NCBI GenBank assembly: GCA_026413225.1 | Contig: CM048554.1 | Span: 77,740,463 to 77,804,462 of the forward strand | Source: Otis tarda | Lineage: Eukaryota > Chordata > Aves > Otidiformes > Otididae | Length of the DNA stretch: 64,000 bases | Direction: 5' to 3' | Shown: positions 1-12,560 of the stretch, one piece after another | Layout of the letters: the number at the start of each line of letters is the position of its first letter | How positions within the stretch are numbered: position 1 is the first letter of the stretch | Program-made: the position numbers and the translations under genes | Notes under the pieces: generated by a model | What the model saw: only the letters and a program-made list of their open reading frames with translations | Database searches by the model: none | What the model was told of the DNA's origin: nothing

Positions 1-3000
1 TTATTCAAAGCGAACAGAATGAATCAAACATTCAGGAAGCTGTTTCTTTGTTCATAGTGAGAACACCGGCCACATTGTTTTATTAATTAAATGGTCTTAA
101 ATATATTTTTTAAAGTCATAAAATTATTGCCACAGTTGTCTACTTCATGTAGTACAGGTTATATGACAGTTTAAATAATATTCAATGTGGATCTGCATCG
201 ACATTCTAAATATAAACAGGAATCTAATCAAGCTATTTTGCCGTCATTTGCAAACAAATTTAAAGACACCAAATACTCCTCCTATTTAGCTCTGCTGAGC
301 AAAACTAGATCGTGCAAATGTAACCAGGGATGCAATGCATTATTTGGGAAAAGAAAAAGGAATAAACTGAGTTTCAGAAATCTAGAATTGACATCTAGAA
401 ATTATTTCTGTGGGGATTTTTTGAGTATTTAATAGTGTGTTACCAAACTTTTATTTGCCAAAATACCAAAAGAGAAACGGCTAACTTTCATTTCCATGAA
501 ACAAATGTTTTGCACATTAAATAGTACAGGACTAGAAGAGTCAAGAAAATTAAATGTATATTTATATTTGTATGTTTTATTAATTTCTCACAGATCTACT
601 TATCTCCAGTGATTTAATAAACATATGCTATTTATGTATTTGATAACAGTACTTTAAAATCTCTCTTTCATTGTTATATAGCTGACATTTTCAGTTGTTC
701 AAATCAGAAGCTTATAGTAAAGCAAAGTGATAAATTCCAGACAGCCTTGCAAAGGGAAAAAAAGTGGAAATCTTTGTACAGAACTAGAAGTATATCTGAA
801 TCAGCATCAGAGGTATTTGATGAGAAAGCAATATTGATATAGAAGGATGTAGTGAGAGGAAATATTTTTGCCTTGTAATATGTGCAATACAACAAAAAGA
901 AAGAGAAACAAAGTTGCACTATATATCAAGAAAGAACATTTGCTGTGAAGTACAGGAATAGGTAAGATGAAGATTTGTTAAACAGCTCTGAAAGAAGATG
1001 AAAGGGGAAAAACAGGGTATTATGACAGAAGTTTACTATACACTAGTTAATTGGGTGGAGAGAAGACTTTTTTGATCAAGCAAGGGAAGCATCCAAAAGG
1101 ACAAAACCTGACAGCTTTAATTACTTCTTGGGATTAATTTTTTTTCTCTGTTGGAAAAGAAATACAAGACAGAGACAGTCCAACAAGTTCTTGGAATATG
1201 CTGGGGACAGCTTTTTCTTCAGAAGGTGAAGAAAACCATTAAGGGAGTGGCTATTTTAGATCTTCTGCTGACTAGTAGGCACGAACTAGCTGAGAGTGGA
1301 AGGGAATTTAGGTGAAAGTGAACTCCATCATTTAATAATCACTACTGCAAAAAGCAAAGGGAAAGCAGCATTTTTTTTTTTTCCCGGAAAACAAACCCAA
1401 ATGTTAACAAGCTCCAGAGATTCATAAGCAAGGTTTCTTAGGAAGACTGTTTAATTAATAAAAGAATGCAGGAGAGCTTGTCTGTTTTAGTCATTGCTGG
1501 AGTCAGGTCTTAACTATCCGAGGTAAAGGGAATAACCTGAATTAGGCAAAAACAGAGGATAATACAAATTAGGCTGTGTAAATTAGTCTGCAAGACTCTA
1601 CTTAGTACATTCACCTTTGAAAGGCTTATGAACAGATTTCTTTAGAGAGAACAGCAACAGAGAGGAGCCTGGTGCAAACAGCTTAAGTTCTGTGTCATGC
1701 AGTGTCTTCTACTGCTCTCCCACAAGAAACGCTGAGGGAAGGCAGGGTTTCATTAACTTCCAATCCCCATAAACCATCTGTCATCAGCAGGTGACTCTAC
1801 ATTATTACACACATTAGCAGATTATCCCAATAGAGAAGAAACTGCTGAATTCACACAGACACACACCCCCACACACCATTTCCTTTATTTTTATGATTTA
1901 TCTCACCATCAGACCTTTGTGTTATGCATCAAAGTATAAAATTATGTAGCCTGCTCTGATACTCTTTTAGATGCTTCATTTAAAGGCTTTTAAATGTTCT
2001 TAGTACAAATGGTTCCAGGTTCCAGGTTAGAGGAATGACACCCCAACCGTTTAACTTAGCTGGAAGTATGAACAATTTATTCCAGAAGAACAAAATACCA
2101 ATTCAGAGCTCACTAAATAACAGCTGAATTCTGCCACTCTTAAATTTCTACTGAAAAAAAAAATCAATCATCAACTTGCTTTTCTAGGAGAAGTCGTTGC
2201 AAGGAGTTAATATACAAGTCCATCCAAGACAGCAATAGGGTGACTAGCATTTTTTTTTTCTGTTGGAAAGGTAATTCCCCAGCAGTAGCAATAGAAATGG
2301 CATGCCATCACAGTACTGCACCATTTTGCTGTTTTGTAATTGTGAAGAACTGAGCTCTTTTTGCAGGCATATTCTACAGTATCAATAGAATTACGATGCT
2401 GAATGAGACCACAAGGGATGTCTGGAGTTTATACAATTTGTGTGTTCAACTAAAGACCAACGAGCCCTTTCCAAAGGCTTCATATAGAAATTAGTGGTTG
2501 AGATTTGCTGGCTTAACAAGACTAGATAATAAATTTATTTATTTTAAAGACAGAATATTTTAAGCCTTCATGAAATATATTCAGATGAATATTAGTTCCA
2601 CAACCAAGGAAAAAAAAGCAACTTTTTCAATTACTGGCCTGCTTTGTACTTTTGTTAATGTGGAAAAAAAAAGTAATTCTCTCTCCATGGAAAGATTACA
2701 ATAAAGACAAGAATGGCGTTGCACAACCTTGTCTGCAATCTGAAATTAAGTTCTCACATTAGAAGAGAAGTAATTAGCATTTTCCCTAGCTTGCTTCCAT
2801 GCAGTAATACTGCTGCCAAGCAAATGAGTAACACTATATGAGCTAAATGAACACTAGAAAACAAATGTTTAGTCATTTCTTCTTCTCTGGAATAAAACTT
2901 AACACAGAAAACAGTACAGATTAAGTGAGAAACTATAAAAGTGTAGGTGCTATTCCTTTATTATTTTGGCTTATAGATATTTTATGAACAAAAGGAAAAA

Positions 3001-3272
3001 GCCATATGGTTTGTGAGAGCATGTGGAAGATCTCCTCGAGCCATTTCCTTTGTTGGCTCTTCATGCCAGCTATAGTCATTATGTGCCTTCCTTATTTCCG
3101 TACATGATATTAATTTGAAATTTTTCCAGTACTTCAAACACAGGTTTTTTAAAGGAAGATTACAATTATACTTAGTGTTAAATTCTGTTTTCAGAATAGT
3201 CATCTTCTTTACAACATACGTAAGTATATGTGAATATATATATGTAAACACGCATATTTAGTTTTCTCTTAC
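1..3272 (-). other. CRYBG1: CRYBG1 intron 2 (partial), no exon seen
   Basis: This AT-rich stretch lies downstream of exon 2 of the minus-strand gene and is read as the start of its second intron, running off the left edge. It begins on the minus strand with a consensus donor (GTAAGAG, at 3272 downward). I saw no second splice-flanked open segment here. Contents are AT-rich unique sequence, a short CA-rich run near 1851-1878 and A/T homopolymers. The open frames at 187-432, 704-919 and 2982-3251 have no recognisable protein and no splice support. Confidence 0.6.
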
Positions 3273-3402
3273 CTTTTTCAGTGCTGCTGGTAATGAGGCA
3301 GTAGACATGGATATCGCTGGAAGAACATAAGAGTGTGGACAGATTACAGATGGTACTTGGTTTTCTTGAACAGTACAGTGTCTGCCTGATATATCATAGT
3401 AC
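3273..3402 (-). CDS. CRYBG1: CRYBG1 (AIM1) coding exon 2
   Basis: This is a 130-base exon on the minus strand. It is preceded by a pyrimidine-rich acceptor ending CTTTCAG (just above 3402) and followed by a strong donor GTAAGAG (3272 downward). Its first base completes a codon carried over from exon 1 (CG + G = Arg), and the remaining 129 bases are 43 open codons starting YYDISGRHC and ending AALKK, so the exon ends in phase 0. The translation resembles a segment of the N-terminal disordered region of vertebrate CRYBG1, as I recall it: a G-[KR]-[YH] motif, then an acidic-Q motif (QENQ here, RDSQ in human), P and C, ending in KK. CRYBG1 is a large protein with a long disordered N-terminal half and C-terminal beta/gamma-crystallin and ricin-B-like domains, linked to actin and tumour suppression. 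Those domains are not in this window. The gene assignment also rests on exon 1 and on ATG5 as neighbour. Confidence 0.68.
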
Positions 3403-4289
3403 CTGAAAGGAGAGTAAACATTGTTCAGTTAATACATCCTCGTGAAATAACGTCTGAGCTAATACCTGCTGTATTTCTCAACAAAACACACTAAGCTGTT
3501 TTTCCCCTGCTGTAGCAGTTCCAGGCCCCCAGAACTTCTAAAGTTTACAGCTTTATTTTAGCCCAACTACTTGCTCCTCTTATTAGACATTAATTCATCC
3601 CACCTGCTTTAGCTATAGGAAACTCTTAACTTGTCAGCTTTTTCCTGATAACAAAACAACCAAACCCCAAATACAATATTCAGCAGGATAACCACATCAG
3701 AGCCACAAGGCAGAAAAATTAGTCGTCTTATCTCATGTCACTCCATCTCTACAGACACAGCAGATTACAACATTTGGGGTTTATAGTTCCACATTACATC
3801 AGGTGTTCTGTTCATCTTCCTTCTGGAAGCTGTCTCGGTAAAGAATTAGTTGAATTCTCAAAACAAAAGGTCATTCATTGGGAAGATGCTGTCACAATAA
3901 AAATGTATATAATATTTTCCAAAAATACACTAATTTTTAGCAAGGCAGTCCTAAAGCCTAACAGACCTGATTTTGCTTATGTTTATTCTGCAGTGTCAAT
4001 TTTGAAATTCTGAATCCAAAGAACGTGGAAAACCTTACTTAGCCTCCCCTTCAGAGAGAAATAAAATAGTAAAAACTGATCAACTTATATAATCTCTTTC
4101 ATTTCACTGTCTGAAAAATCAAAGTAGCAAGAATATAGAATTCTCTAAATATATGGTTTCATTTAAAAGGCTGATAAAAAAAAGATATTTTATATATTTA
4201 GTCCTTTAGATGATTCAGGAGTTAGTTAAAATCCAGCTTTTTTAATTTATGTATTTTGATATTTTTATTGCAAAATTGGACTGTATTTT

Positions 4290-4780
4290 TCATAGGATCA
4301 TAGGACAATTCAAGTTGGAAGAGAGCCCAGGAGGCCTCTGGTCCAATATCCTGCCCGAAGCAAGGTCAGCAGTGGGATCAGACCATGTTGCTCAGAGCTT
4401 TAACCAGTCAGTCATCTCTTGAAAACATGAAAGGACAAAGACATCATAACCTTTCTGGGAAACAGTGAAAATGTTTTCCCTCCCATGCAGTCTGATTCCC
4501 TCCTTTCTCAATTTTTGCCTGTTGTCTCTTGTCCTTCTGCCATGTACCACTGTGAAAACTCTGAGTCCATCTTCTCTTAGTGACCTCCTCACACTTCTGG
4601 GGAACCTCTACGCCACTCATCAGCCCCCAAAGCTGCCTCTTCCCCTGGACAGAACAAGCCCCAGTTCTCCATCCTCTCCTCACAGGACAAGTGCAGCCTC
4701 ACAGGCAACCTCTGACGGTAGTGGTGGCCAACTGATGAACTCATCCCAGTTTGAAACACTGAGAGATCTTTAGGCAGGAA
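4290..4780 (-). mobile_element. Old CR1 LINE fragment
   Basis: Read on the plus strand, this begins with a degenerate reversed CR1 tail (CATAGGATCATAGGA) and goes on with the reversed CR1 3' region, including 'GTTGGAAGAGAGCC', 'TGGTCCAATATCCTGC' and 'GTTGCTCAGAGC'. The element is therefore on the minus strand. It is clearly more diverged than the copies at 7056 and 29624. Overlapping open frames on both strands here are remnants of the element, not genes. Confidence 0.8.
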
Positions 4781-5349
4781 ATACCCTCACCAAATATTTT
4801 GCTTTCAGCAAAAAAGGGTCTTGAAATGTTTGTGTTTTGTTTTGTTCTTAAAACATGCATATATTTCATTTAAGTTGGATCAAAACTCCCTTTCCCATAG
4901 GTTTATTTTCCAGGCTCAACACAAAGTCCCAAATCCAGCTCTGTTTATGCAGCTTTAGTTGCAAATCTAGTTTTATAACCGACTGCCATATAGAGTTTTC
5001 AAAGAGTAAATAAGGGAGCAGAAAAGCCTCAGGCGTATTTATAGAGAAGTTCCGTTTATTGCATAATTGTGGTGAAAATGTTTTGACATTTTAACACATA
5101 TCCCAATAAATATGTGCAATTATTTTGTTTATTTACCTGTTTCTAAGGAAGAAACAGCATCACACCCAATAGCTGTTTACCTTCTCCAAGCCATAGCTGA
5201 CTTTGAGCTGTCCATCTCGATTTTAATTTTCTGCCTCCACCAATGGAGGTTTCTTTTGGGGTGGTCCCACACACATTGTACGTGAGAGAATTCAAATGTC
5301 ATGTCAACCAGCCAAAAGATCCTGTTGCAACCTACCCTGTCTAACGTAT

Positions 5350-6610
5350 ATGCTGGAGGCCTCGGCAAGACCACTCAAGGTGAGCAACAGTAGACTGAGG
5401 ACTATCAACCCAGTGACTCAGAGCAGCGGAACAAGTGACATAGTATGGGCAGGAGATTGGGAAGGCGCTTGGTTGAAGTCCAAGTAAGCAGGAGGAAAAT
5501 AGCGGCACACCATGGGAAGCGGACGGAAGAGCTGTCAAGTGTGGAGGTGACACCAACACTCCAGCACTCTGTGAGAGGCCACCATTCACAATGGTGCTGC
5601 CGGGCTGGTGCCAAGCACCCTGAGTGTATGTATTTCAGGAAACAACATGCCACCAATCCCACATGTCAAAGTGCCAAGAGGAGGAAGCTCTGGGAGGCAG
5701 CACTTCCTAGGTAGGAAGTAATGACGTTTCCCTAGGATCCCCCATGTCCTGCTGCAGAAGGGGACTATGCTCGTCCCCAGGCGAGCCACCAACATCCACC
5801 TGGGAGGCAGCTGCTGGCTTCCCTCCAGCAAGGGAGGCAGGGCCCCCGCCGTGAGCACCCTCACACCTTGCCCTTAACAGGCCCACTCCTGGCCACAGTG
5901 GAGGACCACCAGTCCTTGAGACACCATTAGACCTCAGGGCGCTGGCAGGTCAGCGTTGTGGCAGCTGGGAAGCCTCTGCTTTCAGACTATGGCAAAGCAG
6001 CACTGTTTCCTTCAGACACCTTTTTTTAAAGGACGCAATTTCACACCAAAAGCTGGAGCTGACAGAAGTGGCATTAAAAGTTTCAGCCTGAAGATGGCAC
6101 AGGGGAAAACAGCAAACTCCAGATTTCCAGATGGGTGAGAAGAGGCACTCTTACGAATTTCCTCACGGTTTAAGGTCTATCCTCCCAACAATCTGCTGAT
6201 GAGCTGAGCTCACCAGAGCCTCCCAAAAGCTTTACTTTATGGCATCGGGCAGTCTTCCAGGAAAACACTGCGGTACGCTTCCCACCTGAGGGCATGGGCA
6301 CACACGCAAGCTCCCGGGGGCAAGCCGTGGTGTGAAGGCATAGCGCTGCACCTCCTCCACCCTGAACTGCCCAGCCAAATTCTCTCCTTCCAGCCCAAAT
6401 GTGCAGCAAATCGTCCCAACCCACTGCGAAGAAACTCACCATGGGGCAAGGGCAGGCGAATGGACAGTTACCGTAGAGGAGCTGACGCACCATGAACCCA
6501 CACCCTTTGCTTTCCTCACCTGGGCTTGTTTGTGTAACCATACCCACTCTCTGAGAGCCCTGAGGGCCCAGGGGGAAAAGGGTGCTTGCAACACGCTAGG
6601 CACGTTATGA
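5350..6610. other. GC-richer unclassified patch
   Basis: Base composition rises compared with the flanks and several overlapping open frames of 60-125 codons appear on both strands (for example 6170-6547 minus and 5586-5864 minus). None has a recognised motif. The pattern fits a decayed transposable element or chance open frames in GC-richer sequence. No splice sites were found that would tie it to CRYBG1. Confidence 0.3.
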
Positions 6611-7055
6611 AACCCTCCCAGACGTTTTGCAAGGCCCATCAATTGTCGGAGGCACTTAGAGAGAAGCTTTGTCTGTGGAGGTAAGAATTTTTAAATCAGG
6701 AAAAATGGCGGGGTGAATATTTATGATAGACTGAGTAGTTTATTATTTGTTACAGGTCTGGCTACTAAATAGTACAACTAATTACGTCAAAAATGCTCAG
6801 AGTATGTTTACCTGGTCTACAGCAATGTGTGTCTGGCATGTTTTCATATAGCTAATGAAAATAATAACTAATTTTACAGTGAAGCAAAGGAAGAGCAGGT
6901 AGGAGGCCTTGGAAATTACCAAGCTTTTGAAGAGAGCACGAGGCACTACAAGGAGGAAGGAGAAGTTCTGCAGGTACATACACCTTCTCTTTACCAGTAC
7001 AGGGATACTGGTTCACTTCATAGTCAGAAGAAGTACTGACTGGAAAAGGAAAACA

Positions 7056-7187
7056 TCATAGAATCATAGAATGGTCAGGGTTGGAAGGGACCTTCAAAGG
7101 TCATCTAGTCCAACCCCCCTGCAAGAAGCAGGGACATCTTCGACTAGATCAGGTTGCTCAGAGCCTCATCCAACCTGGCCTGGAATC
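7056..7187 (-). mobile_element. CR1 LINE 3' end, minus orientation
   Basis: The sequence starts with the reversed CR1 tail (TCATAGAATCATAGAATGG), then shows the reversed 3' untranslated region and the end of the reverse-transcriptase frame ('GGTTGCTCAGAGCCTCATCC'). It is 5'-truncated at about 130 bases, which is typical of CR1 insertion. It is well preserved. An oppositely oriented copy lies 1.7 kb away at 8876-9027. Confidence 0.93.
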
Positions 7188-7899
7188 AGATAGGAATTAA
7201 ACTGGGGAGTGCTCTCTTTATGATGCATACCACACACCTTGGCCCCATCGCTCGTACCTCTCCATGCCTGAGTCCCTAGCAGCGACACAATGCTATCCTA
7301 TTAACTGTCTTAAGATATTAATTGTCTTAAAATGTCACAACAATTACAAATCATTTTGAAGGGAATTAACCTGAAGACACAAATATATGAAAACACTAAA
7401 ATAGGACCAGTAAGGGAACAACTCACAAAGAAAAAGAAGAAAAGAGGAGATTGCCATACATTTTAAACTAATAAGGCTTACTAAACCAGCATCCTTATAA
7501 TTTTACAGTCATGGCTTCCGTCATAATCCATCACATTCAGCCCTGATATCCATCTCCAGTCTGCTATTTTTTTACAACAGTCTTCAGTCTGTACCCAGTA
7601 GATGGTTCTTGTATATTCATTCTCTTTTTCAATCAACACTTTTACACAGGATGAGATCATTTTTTAAAAAAGAGAGCATGTATGAGCAAGAACAACTTGA
7701 TTAAAACGGAAAGACATTTTGTTTGTTTATTCAGATCCTCTGCCCAGTCTCCCCCCCTCCCACGCCATATCAGCACCCTTAATTTTTCCCTGCGACCAGC
7801 AAATATCAATTTGATCAGCAAAGTGTCTGTGCTAAAGATCTACTGCAAAACATAGAACAATGTTAAGAGCAGTAATGGACTTTTCCCCAGCTCGCCCAT

Positions 7900-8396
7900 C
7901 ACCTTCGTGCTCATGACTATGACGGGGGCACCTACACTGTCAAATCATTTACCTCCTGGGTTCATTCCCTGGTCCTGGTCCCCTTGTCAGCCATACTGCA
8001 CATGCATCACTGTGCTTGGACACTCCTCTGGAGGAAACCAACTACTCCTCTCTGAGGAAAAGCCGAGGCACAGCTCTCTCTGTGGACGGACTGCCCTACG
8101 GATGGCAGAGCAAGGATGGGACTAGACCAGCTTTGGCTCCTCCTGCCCTACGCTATCCCAGCGAGCCTCCTGCCCTCAGACACCCCCCGTATGCCCTACA
8201 CCACACCCCACAGCATGCAGCATACCTTCGGCGTAATGCTATGAAAACACCAGTCTTGCAGGCAGCAAAGCAGCCCTCACATTACCTCAGACACTTTGAA
8301 CTGAAGCCACAAAAATATAATTATGGTCTTAGAGCCACGGGGGCATCGGGCCCAGGTCAAGCGCTAGGCAGCACAAACACAGCCAATTCGCTCTAG
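7900..8396 (+). other. Unrecognised open frame (8016-8396)
   Basis: An open frame lies on the plus strand, antisense to the host intron. It remains open a little upstream of the TTG at 8016 and closes with TAG at 8394-8396. The predicted 126 residues are proline- and alanine-rich in the middle, with repeated APPALRYP/EPPALRHP-like segments. There is no in-frame ATG near its start, no obvious promoter and no clear splice support. It could be a chance frame, a decayed pseudogene or part of a repeat. I assign no function. Confidence 0.15.
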
Positions 8397-8875
8397 AGCT
8401 GTGTAATCTTGAGAGGTGTGGATGCATATATAAGGATCACTCCCTGGGGCAGATCCTTTACCAGTGCAGACTCTATTTTAAACAAGTTTTGTTGTTGTTT
8501 TTTTTTTTTATTGTGCATTATTTGAGTTGCTGTAGTTACAGTCTTAATATATTTTGAGCGTTTCAAACAGCCTGCATTGGGCTGAAGTGTTCCACACAAA
8601 GCTACTGCTTGCTAGGTCTTCTGTCATCCCTTCCACAAAACCAGTATGTGGACTTCCTGAGCAGTCTGCAGCAAGCTGCATACCGCATTTACATCACCTC
8701 TTCCCACTGCCTCAGCTCTCCCATTACTGTATCCCTGGTTTTAGAAGAGAAGAGCTTCTACTTTTCCCTTCAGAGCATTGTTCCGACTTGAACCAACTTC
8801 AGCTTCTATACAAAGCAGTTTGTTACACTGGCGTAATTAAATGCCTCTTGTACCCACCCACCTACCTACCCATAG

Positions 8876-9027
8876 AGGGTTTCAAGGAGTGAAAACATTC
8901 AAGGCCAGGTTGGATGGGGCTCTGAGCAACCTGATCTGGTTGGAGATGTCCCTGCTCCTTGCAAGGGGTTGGACTAGATGGCCCTGAAAGGTCCCTTCCA
9001 ACCCAAACCATTCTATGATTCTATGAG
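8876..9027 (+). mobile_element. CR1 LINE 3' end, plus orientation
   Basis: A short CR1 fragment contains the end of the ORF2 frame ('ACATTCAAGGCCAGGTTGGA'), the conserved 'CTGAGCAACCTGATCTGGTT' block, 'CCCTTCCAACCCAAACCATT' and the terminal tail TTCTATGATTCTATGA. It is 5'-truncated and well preserved. It forms an inverted pair with the CR1 at 7056-7187. Confidence 0.93.
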
Positions 9028-10918
9028 TGAAAAGCCGGAGCAGACGCACGTGCCCTTGAAGGGACACATGCTTGGGACACAGCTGTTGTATGACTTTTTG
9101 CCATGGGAGTGAGAAGGTGCGTGTGTGTGATTTTTATAGGAAAACTTCTCCCAGGCCCTGGGACTGACGAGTGGCTCTGAGATACTCCTGGGGCATGGCA
9201 TCCAGAAGTGGTGGGGAGGCACACATCCTCTTGTGCCAGCACTCTGCCATCTAATGGCCAGGCTTCGGATTCACAGGTGAATCCAGTTTTGCCTTTCTGC
9301 CTCCACCTTTCTAGATCCTAGAGATAGAAAAGGCTGTTTAAACTACCTTAGGTCATATCTTGTCGGAGCAGATGTATTCCTACTGGCTTACTTCGAAGAG
9401 TTTTGTCATACATCCTAATAACAGGGTTAATACCTCACCTAAAAGTACCCTTTGTTATAGTTACTCCACTCTGCCTTACTATGTCAGCCTAAATAATTCC
9501 TTTCTTTGTTTGGCAAATTCACACAATTTGAATATTTGCAGGCTTCAGCTGTATCTCCCACTCAGCCATTATTTAGCATAATCCCTTTTGTAAATGAATT
9601 CCCATGTTCTCCTCTCTGTTTCCTTCTGACAACATCTCTCCAGCAAAGATGTGTCCAGAGCTGGACAAAACATTCCTGATCCAGTCACGCCAAAAATCAT
9701 GAAGAGCAGGTCTGCTGCCTCGTCGCTTTGTTCCACGATACATTTGCACACACAAAGACAGCACAGAGCTTTTTCTGAGCCACTGTAACGCCACAAACTT
9801 GTCATACTTGTTGTCCACTGCCATACCTACACGTATTTGTTTTTTCAGCCCTCCTGCCTTCCTAGTACAATATATTAATTTCAGGTTATTAAATGTATTT
9901 GTTTGCATCTGGCAGTTTGTTGAAGGTCTGAGCAACTGCTCATGAGATGAAATGGTTTGAAGCTTCTGGCTTTCTTGCGCTTCAAACAGCATGCAATTGG
10001 AAATACTACAGTCATTAGTCCTTCAAAATATGTTTTCCAAGTCCTAACACAGATACACGGTCTTGCTCTGTAGCCAAATCTTTAATACAGTGAATCCAAG
10101 CAGCTTCTGGGTTATTATTCCAAGTGGCCCTTTTCCATTTTGCAAAATCAAAAAGCCCTGCTGTCACAGAAATTATTGCAGTTATTCATTATGTTTAAAT
10201 TTAACTTCTTCAGCACCCCTACTAATTGGGAAATAAATCCAATACAGACACTTCAGACTGAGAATATCTATATTTGGATTATGAAGTTATTACATAGATA
10301 ATCTGGAAATTTAGCGAATAATGTTTTTATCAGCACCAGAAGCCCAGCTGTTTGTTATAGAGCTAGTTAAAATCTTCATGAATAGTAGTGTAGAGCTTGA
10401 TCTATGTCAGGGCTGTACCAGATGCTCATCACCGTTTCACTCCTGATAATCTCATCTAAGGAATTTAATCACTGTAATAGATTAAATTTTGTATCTTGCT
10501 GGCATCATAAATATCTTCTCAGCAACTCCACTTTTTCCTTTTCCATGTCTACGAGCCAGATTATCGTTCTGTATTAATGTTGCTATGAGGACATGCATCA
10601 TAAATTTCAGTTAACACCTACCACAGACAATCACTTCTCTTTAGTTGTACTTCTAGCTCCTGTTTGCATAGGAAAAAAGCACAATCTAACAAAAACAACA
10701 AAAATAGCACCTTGGTTTGGTACAAAACAAACTGAACATATACTGATACACTTCCAAAAACCTGGTTTCAAAGGTGGAATGCATTTTGTCATTTCATTAC
10801 TTGGAGACTATTTGAATTAACTGAAGCTCTTTTTTATTCTGTAATTTGAAAACCATTAACAAACTTTGTAATTTTCTACTTTTTGAGAAACTGAACCCCA
10901 TGTGCTGACCACGAAGTC

Positions 10919-10945
10919 TTAATAAATAAATAAATAAATAAAATA
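10919..10945. repeat. (TAAA)n microsatellite
   Basis: About five to six perfect AATA/TAAA units sit in intron 1 of the minus-strand gene. This is a simple tetranucleotide repeat with no sign of function. Confidence 0.95.
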
Positions 10946-12079
10946 TTGTAAGATGCCCTCCTTTGATGGTGCTTCCCCCCCTCCCCCCACCTTTAATTAG
11001 TCAGAAAAACTCATTATTAGCAGCTGGCCACTGGGTGGCACCTCTACATAGATGCCGTACGTGCCCCAATAAACCCACATTGCCTCTGATAACCACTCCA
11101 TTCTTCCCACAGCCAAGTGTAAACGTATCATCAGCTCTGTGTATGCAGGCATGCTTAGGAGCCTGCTGAAGTTTATTACTAAAATTGACTTTGCGGAATA
11201 TTCCTGAAATTTTCCACTGTAAGTTTTTGACTCCCAATTTTGCGGAAAAGTGAAGCTGTATAAAGTAACTTGTCAATGGAAATCTGGTTCTTTGAATACG
11301 TGTAAGTACTTTTGACAGCATCTGACACTTAGTTGTCAGATGTGATGGAGGAGACACATAACAACCTTTGTTGCTTTGCATTAATATAAAATAAATTACG
11401 TCTGACATTGCAGTAGCATCCAGTGAGACCAAGCAAAGTCAAATTCCAGTTTGGGTGGGCAATGAACAAGTACCGACCGCTAACATCCTTGCCCCCAGAG
11501 ATTATTTGTAACTATGCTGCACTGGAGTATCTCACTGAGTGTAGAGCTGATCTTTATATTTATATTCTGGCCTAGCTTTAAAGCATTGTATAAACAGTAA
11601 TCATCACATTGACTTAACCGAACAAAGGTAGTATCTCATTTTATACAGTATGAAGCTGAAAGAACCAGATGAAGCAGTTTGACTGAGGAGACAGAAAGCC
11701 AGCATCACTCATTTCTTTAAACACATGACGCTTTTCTTCCTTTGTTCATATTGACTCACCATGACTTGATGAACAGAAATATCACGTTACCACATAATTT
11801 TGCCACTTTCTGTAGCTACATCGAGAAATACAAAAAGGCGTTTACAAATTCAGGGACATAAAAATACTTCTGAAAACACAGACTCACACTTGCAACATTC
11901 CCCCCCTCCCCACTCTTTTATGCAAGTATTAGCATTTTGTTCAAAGTGACAGCTGGAAAAACTTTAGCAACGTTTGTGCTCTCTGCTTTTTGAACTTCGT
12001 TGTGAGCATCTAGCAATCTGCCTTAGACTAAAGTTCCACTTTGAAAAAGTCCAATTCATCTGGGCATCTCTAAATACAG

Positions 12080-12560
12080 TTCAGTTCCAGTGGCAAATAG
12101 GAGAGTCTTTGATTCTTAGAAAAAAAGTAACTGCCCAGGAGAAGGGATGAGACAGGTTCACATGACAGGCCGCCCAAGTTCCCACTGGCCAAACACGAGA
12201 AAGCTGGTGCAGGATGGGCGCGGAGGCAGCAGGGAGGGATGCACTAGCTAAACACACCTCAACACTAGGTCTTGTGGCTTGGCCACATCTTGTCATACAG
12301 AAATAAGTGACCACAGTGCCAGACTGTGGCTGACTGCAGCTTCCAGCAAGGTCCCATTCAGCATGAGATCCCAGAAGATTACACAGCCTTTCACCAGCCT
12401 AATGCTCTGACTCTCCCCAGCTCCAGCCTCTCCTGCACCCATTGGGACAGCGAGGAGACCCCCGAGCAGGTCCTGTGAGCCAAGTGGCACACAGCAGGGT
12501 GAACCCCCAGCCCCACAGCCCGAGTGAATGAGGAACAGGCCAAATGAATGAGATGCACGC
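12080..12560. other. Unclassified GC-richer segment
   Basis: Three overlapping minus-strand frames of 63-77 codons occur here (12081-12590). No motif, splice sites or repeat family were recognised. Probably intronic sequence or an old degraded repeat. Confidence 0.25.

Noticed and set aside
9573-9992. 139-codon minus-strand frame in CRYBG1 intron 1
   Set aside because: No recognised motif, no acceptor/donor pair in phase with exons 1 and 2, and AT-rich intronic composition.
11001-11432. 143-codon minus-strand frame as a further CRYBG1 exon
   Set aside because: Inserting it would need splice sites in matching phase (2 to 2), which I did not find, and exons 1 and 2 already join cleanly.
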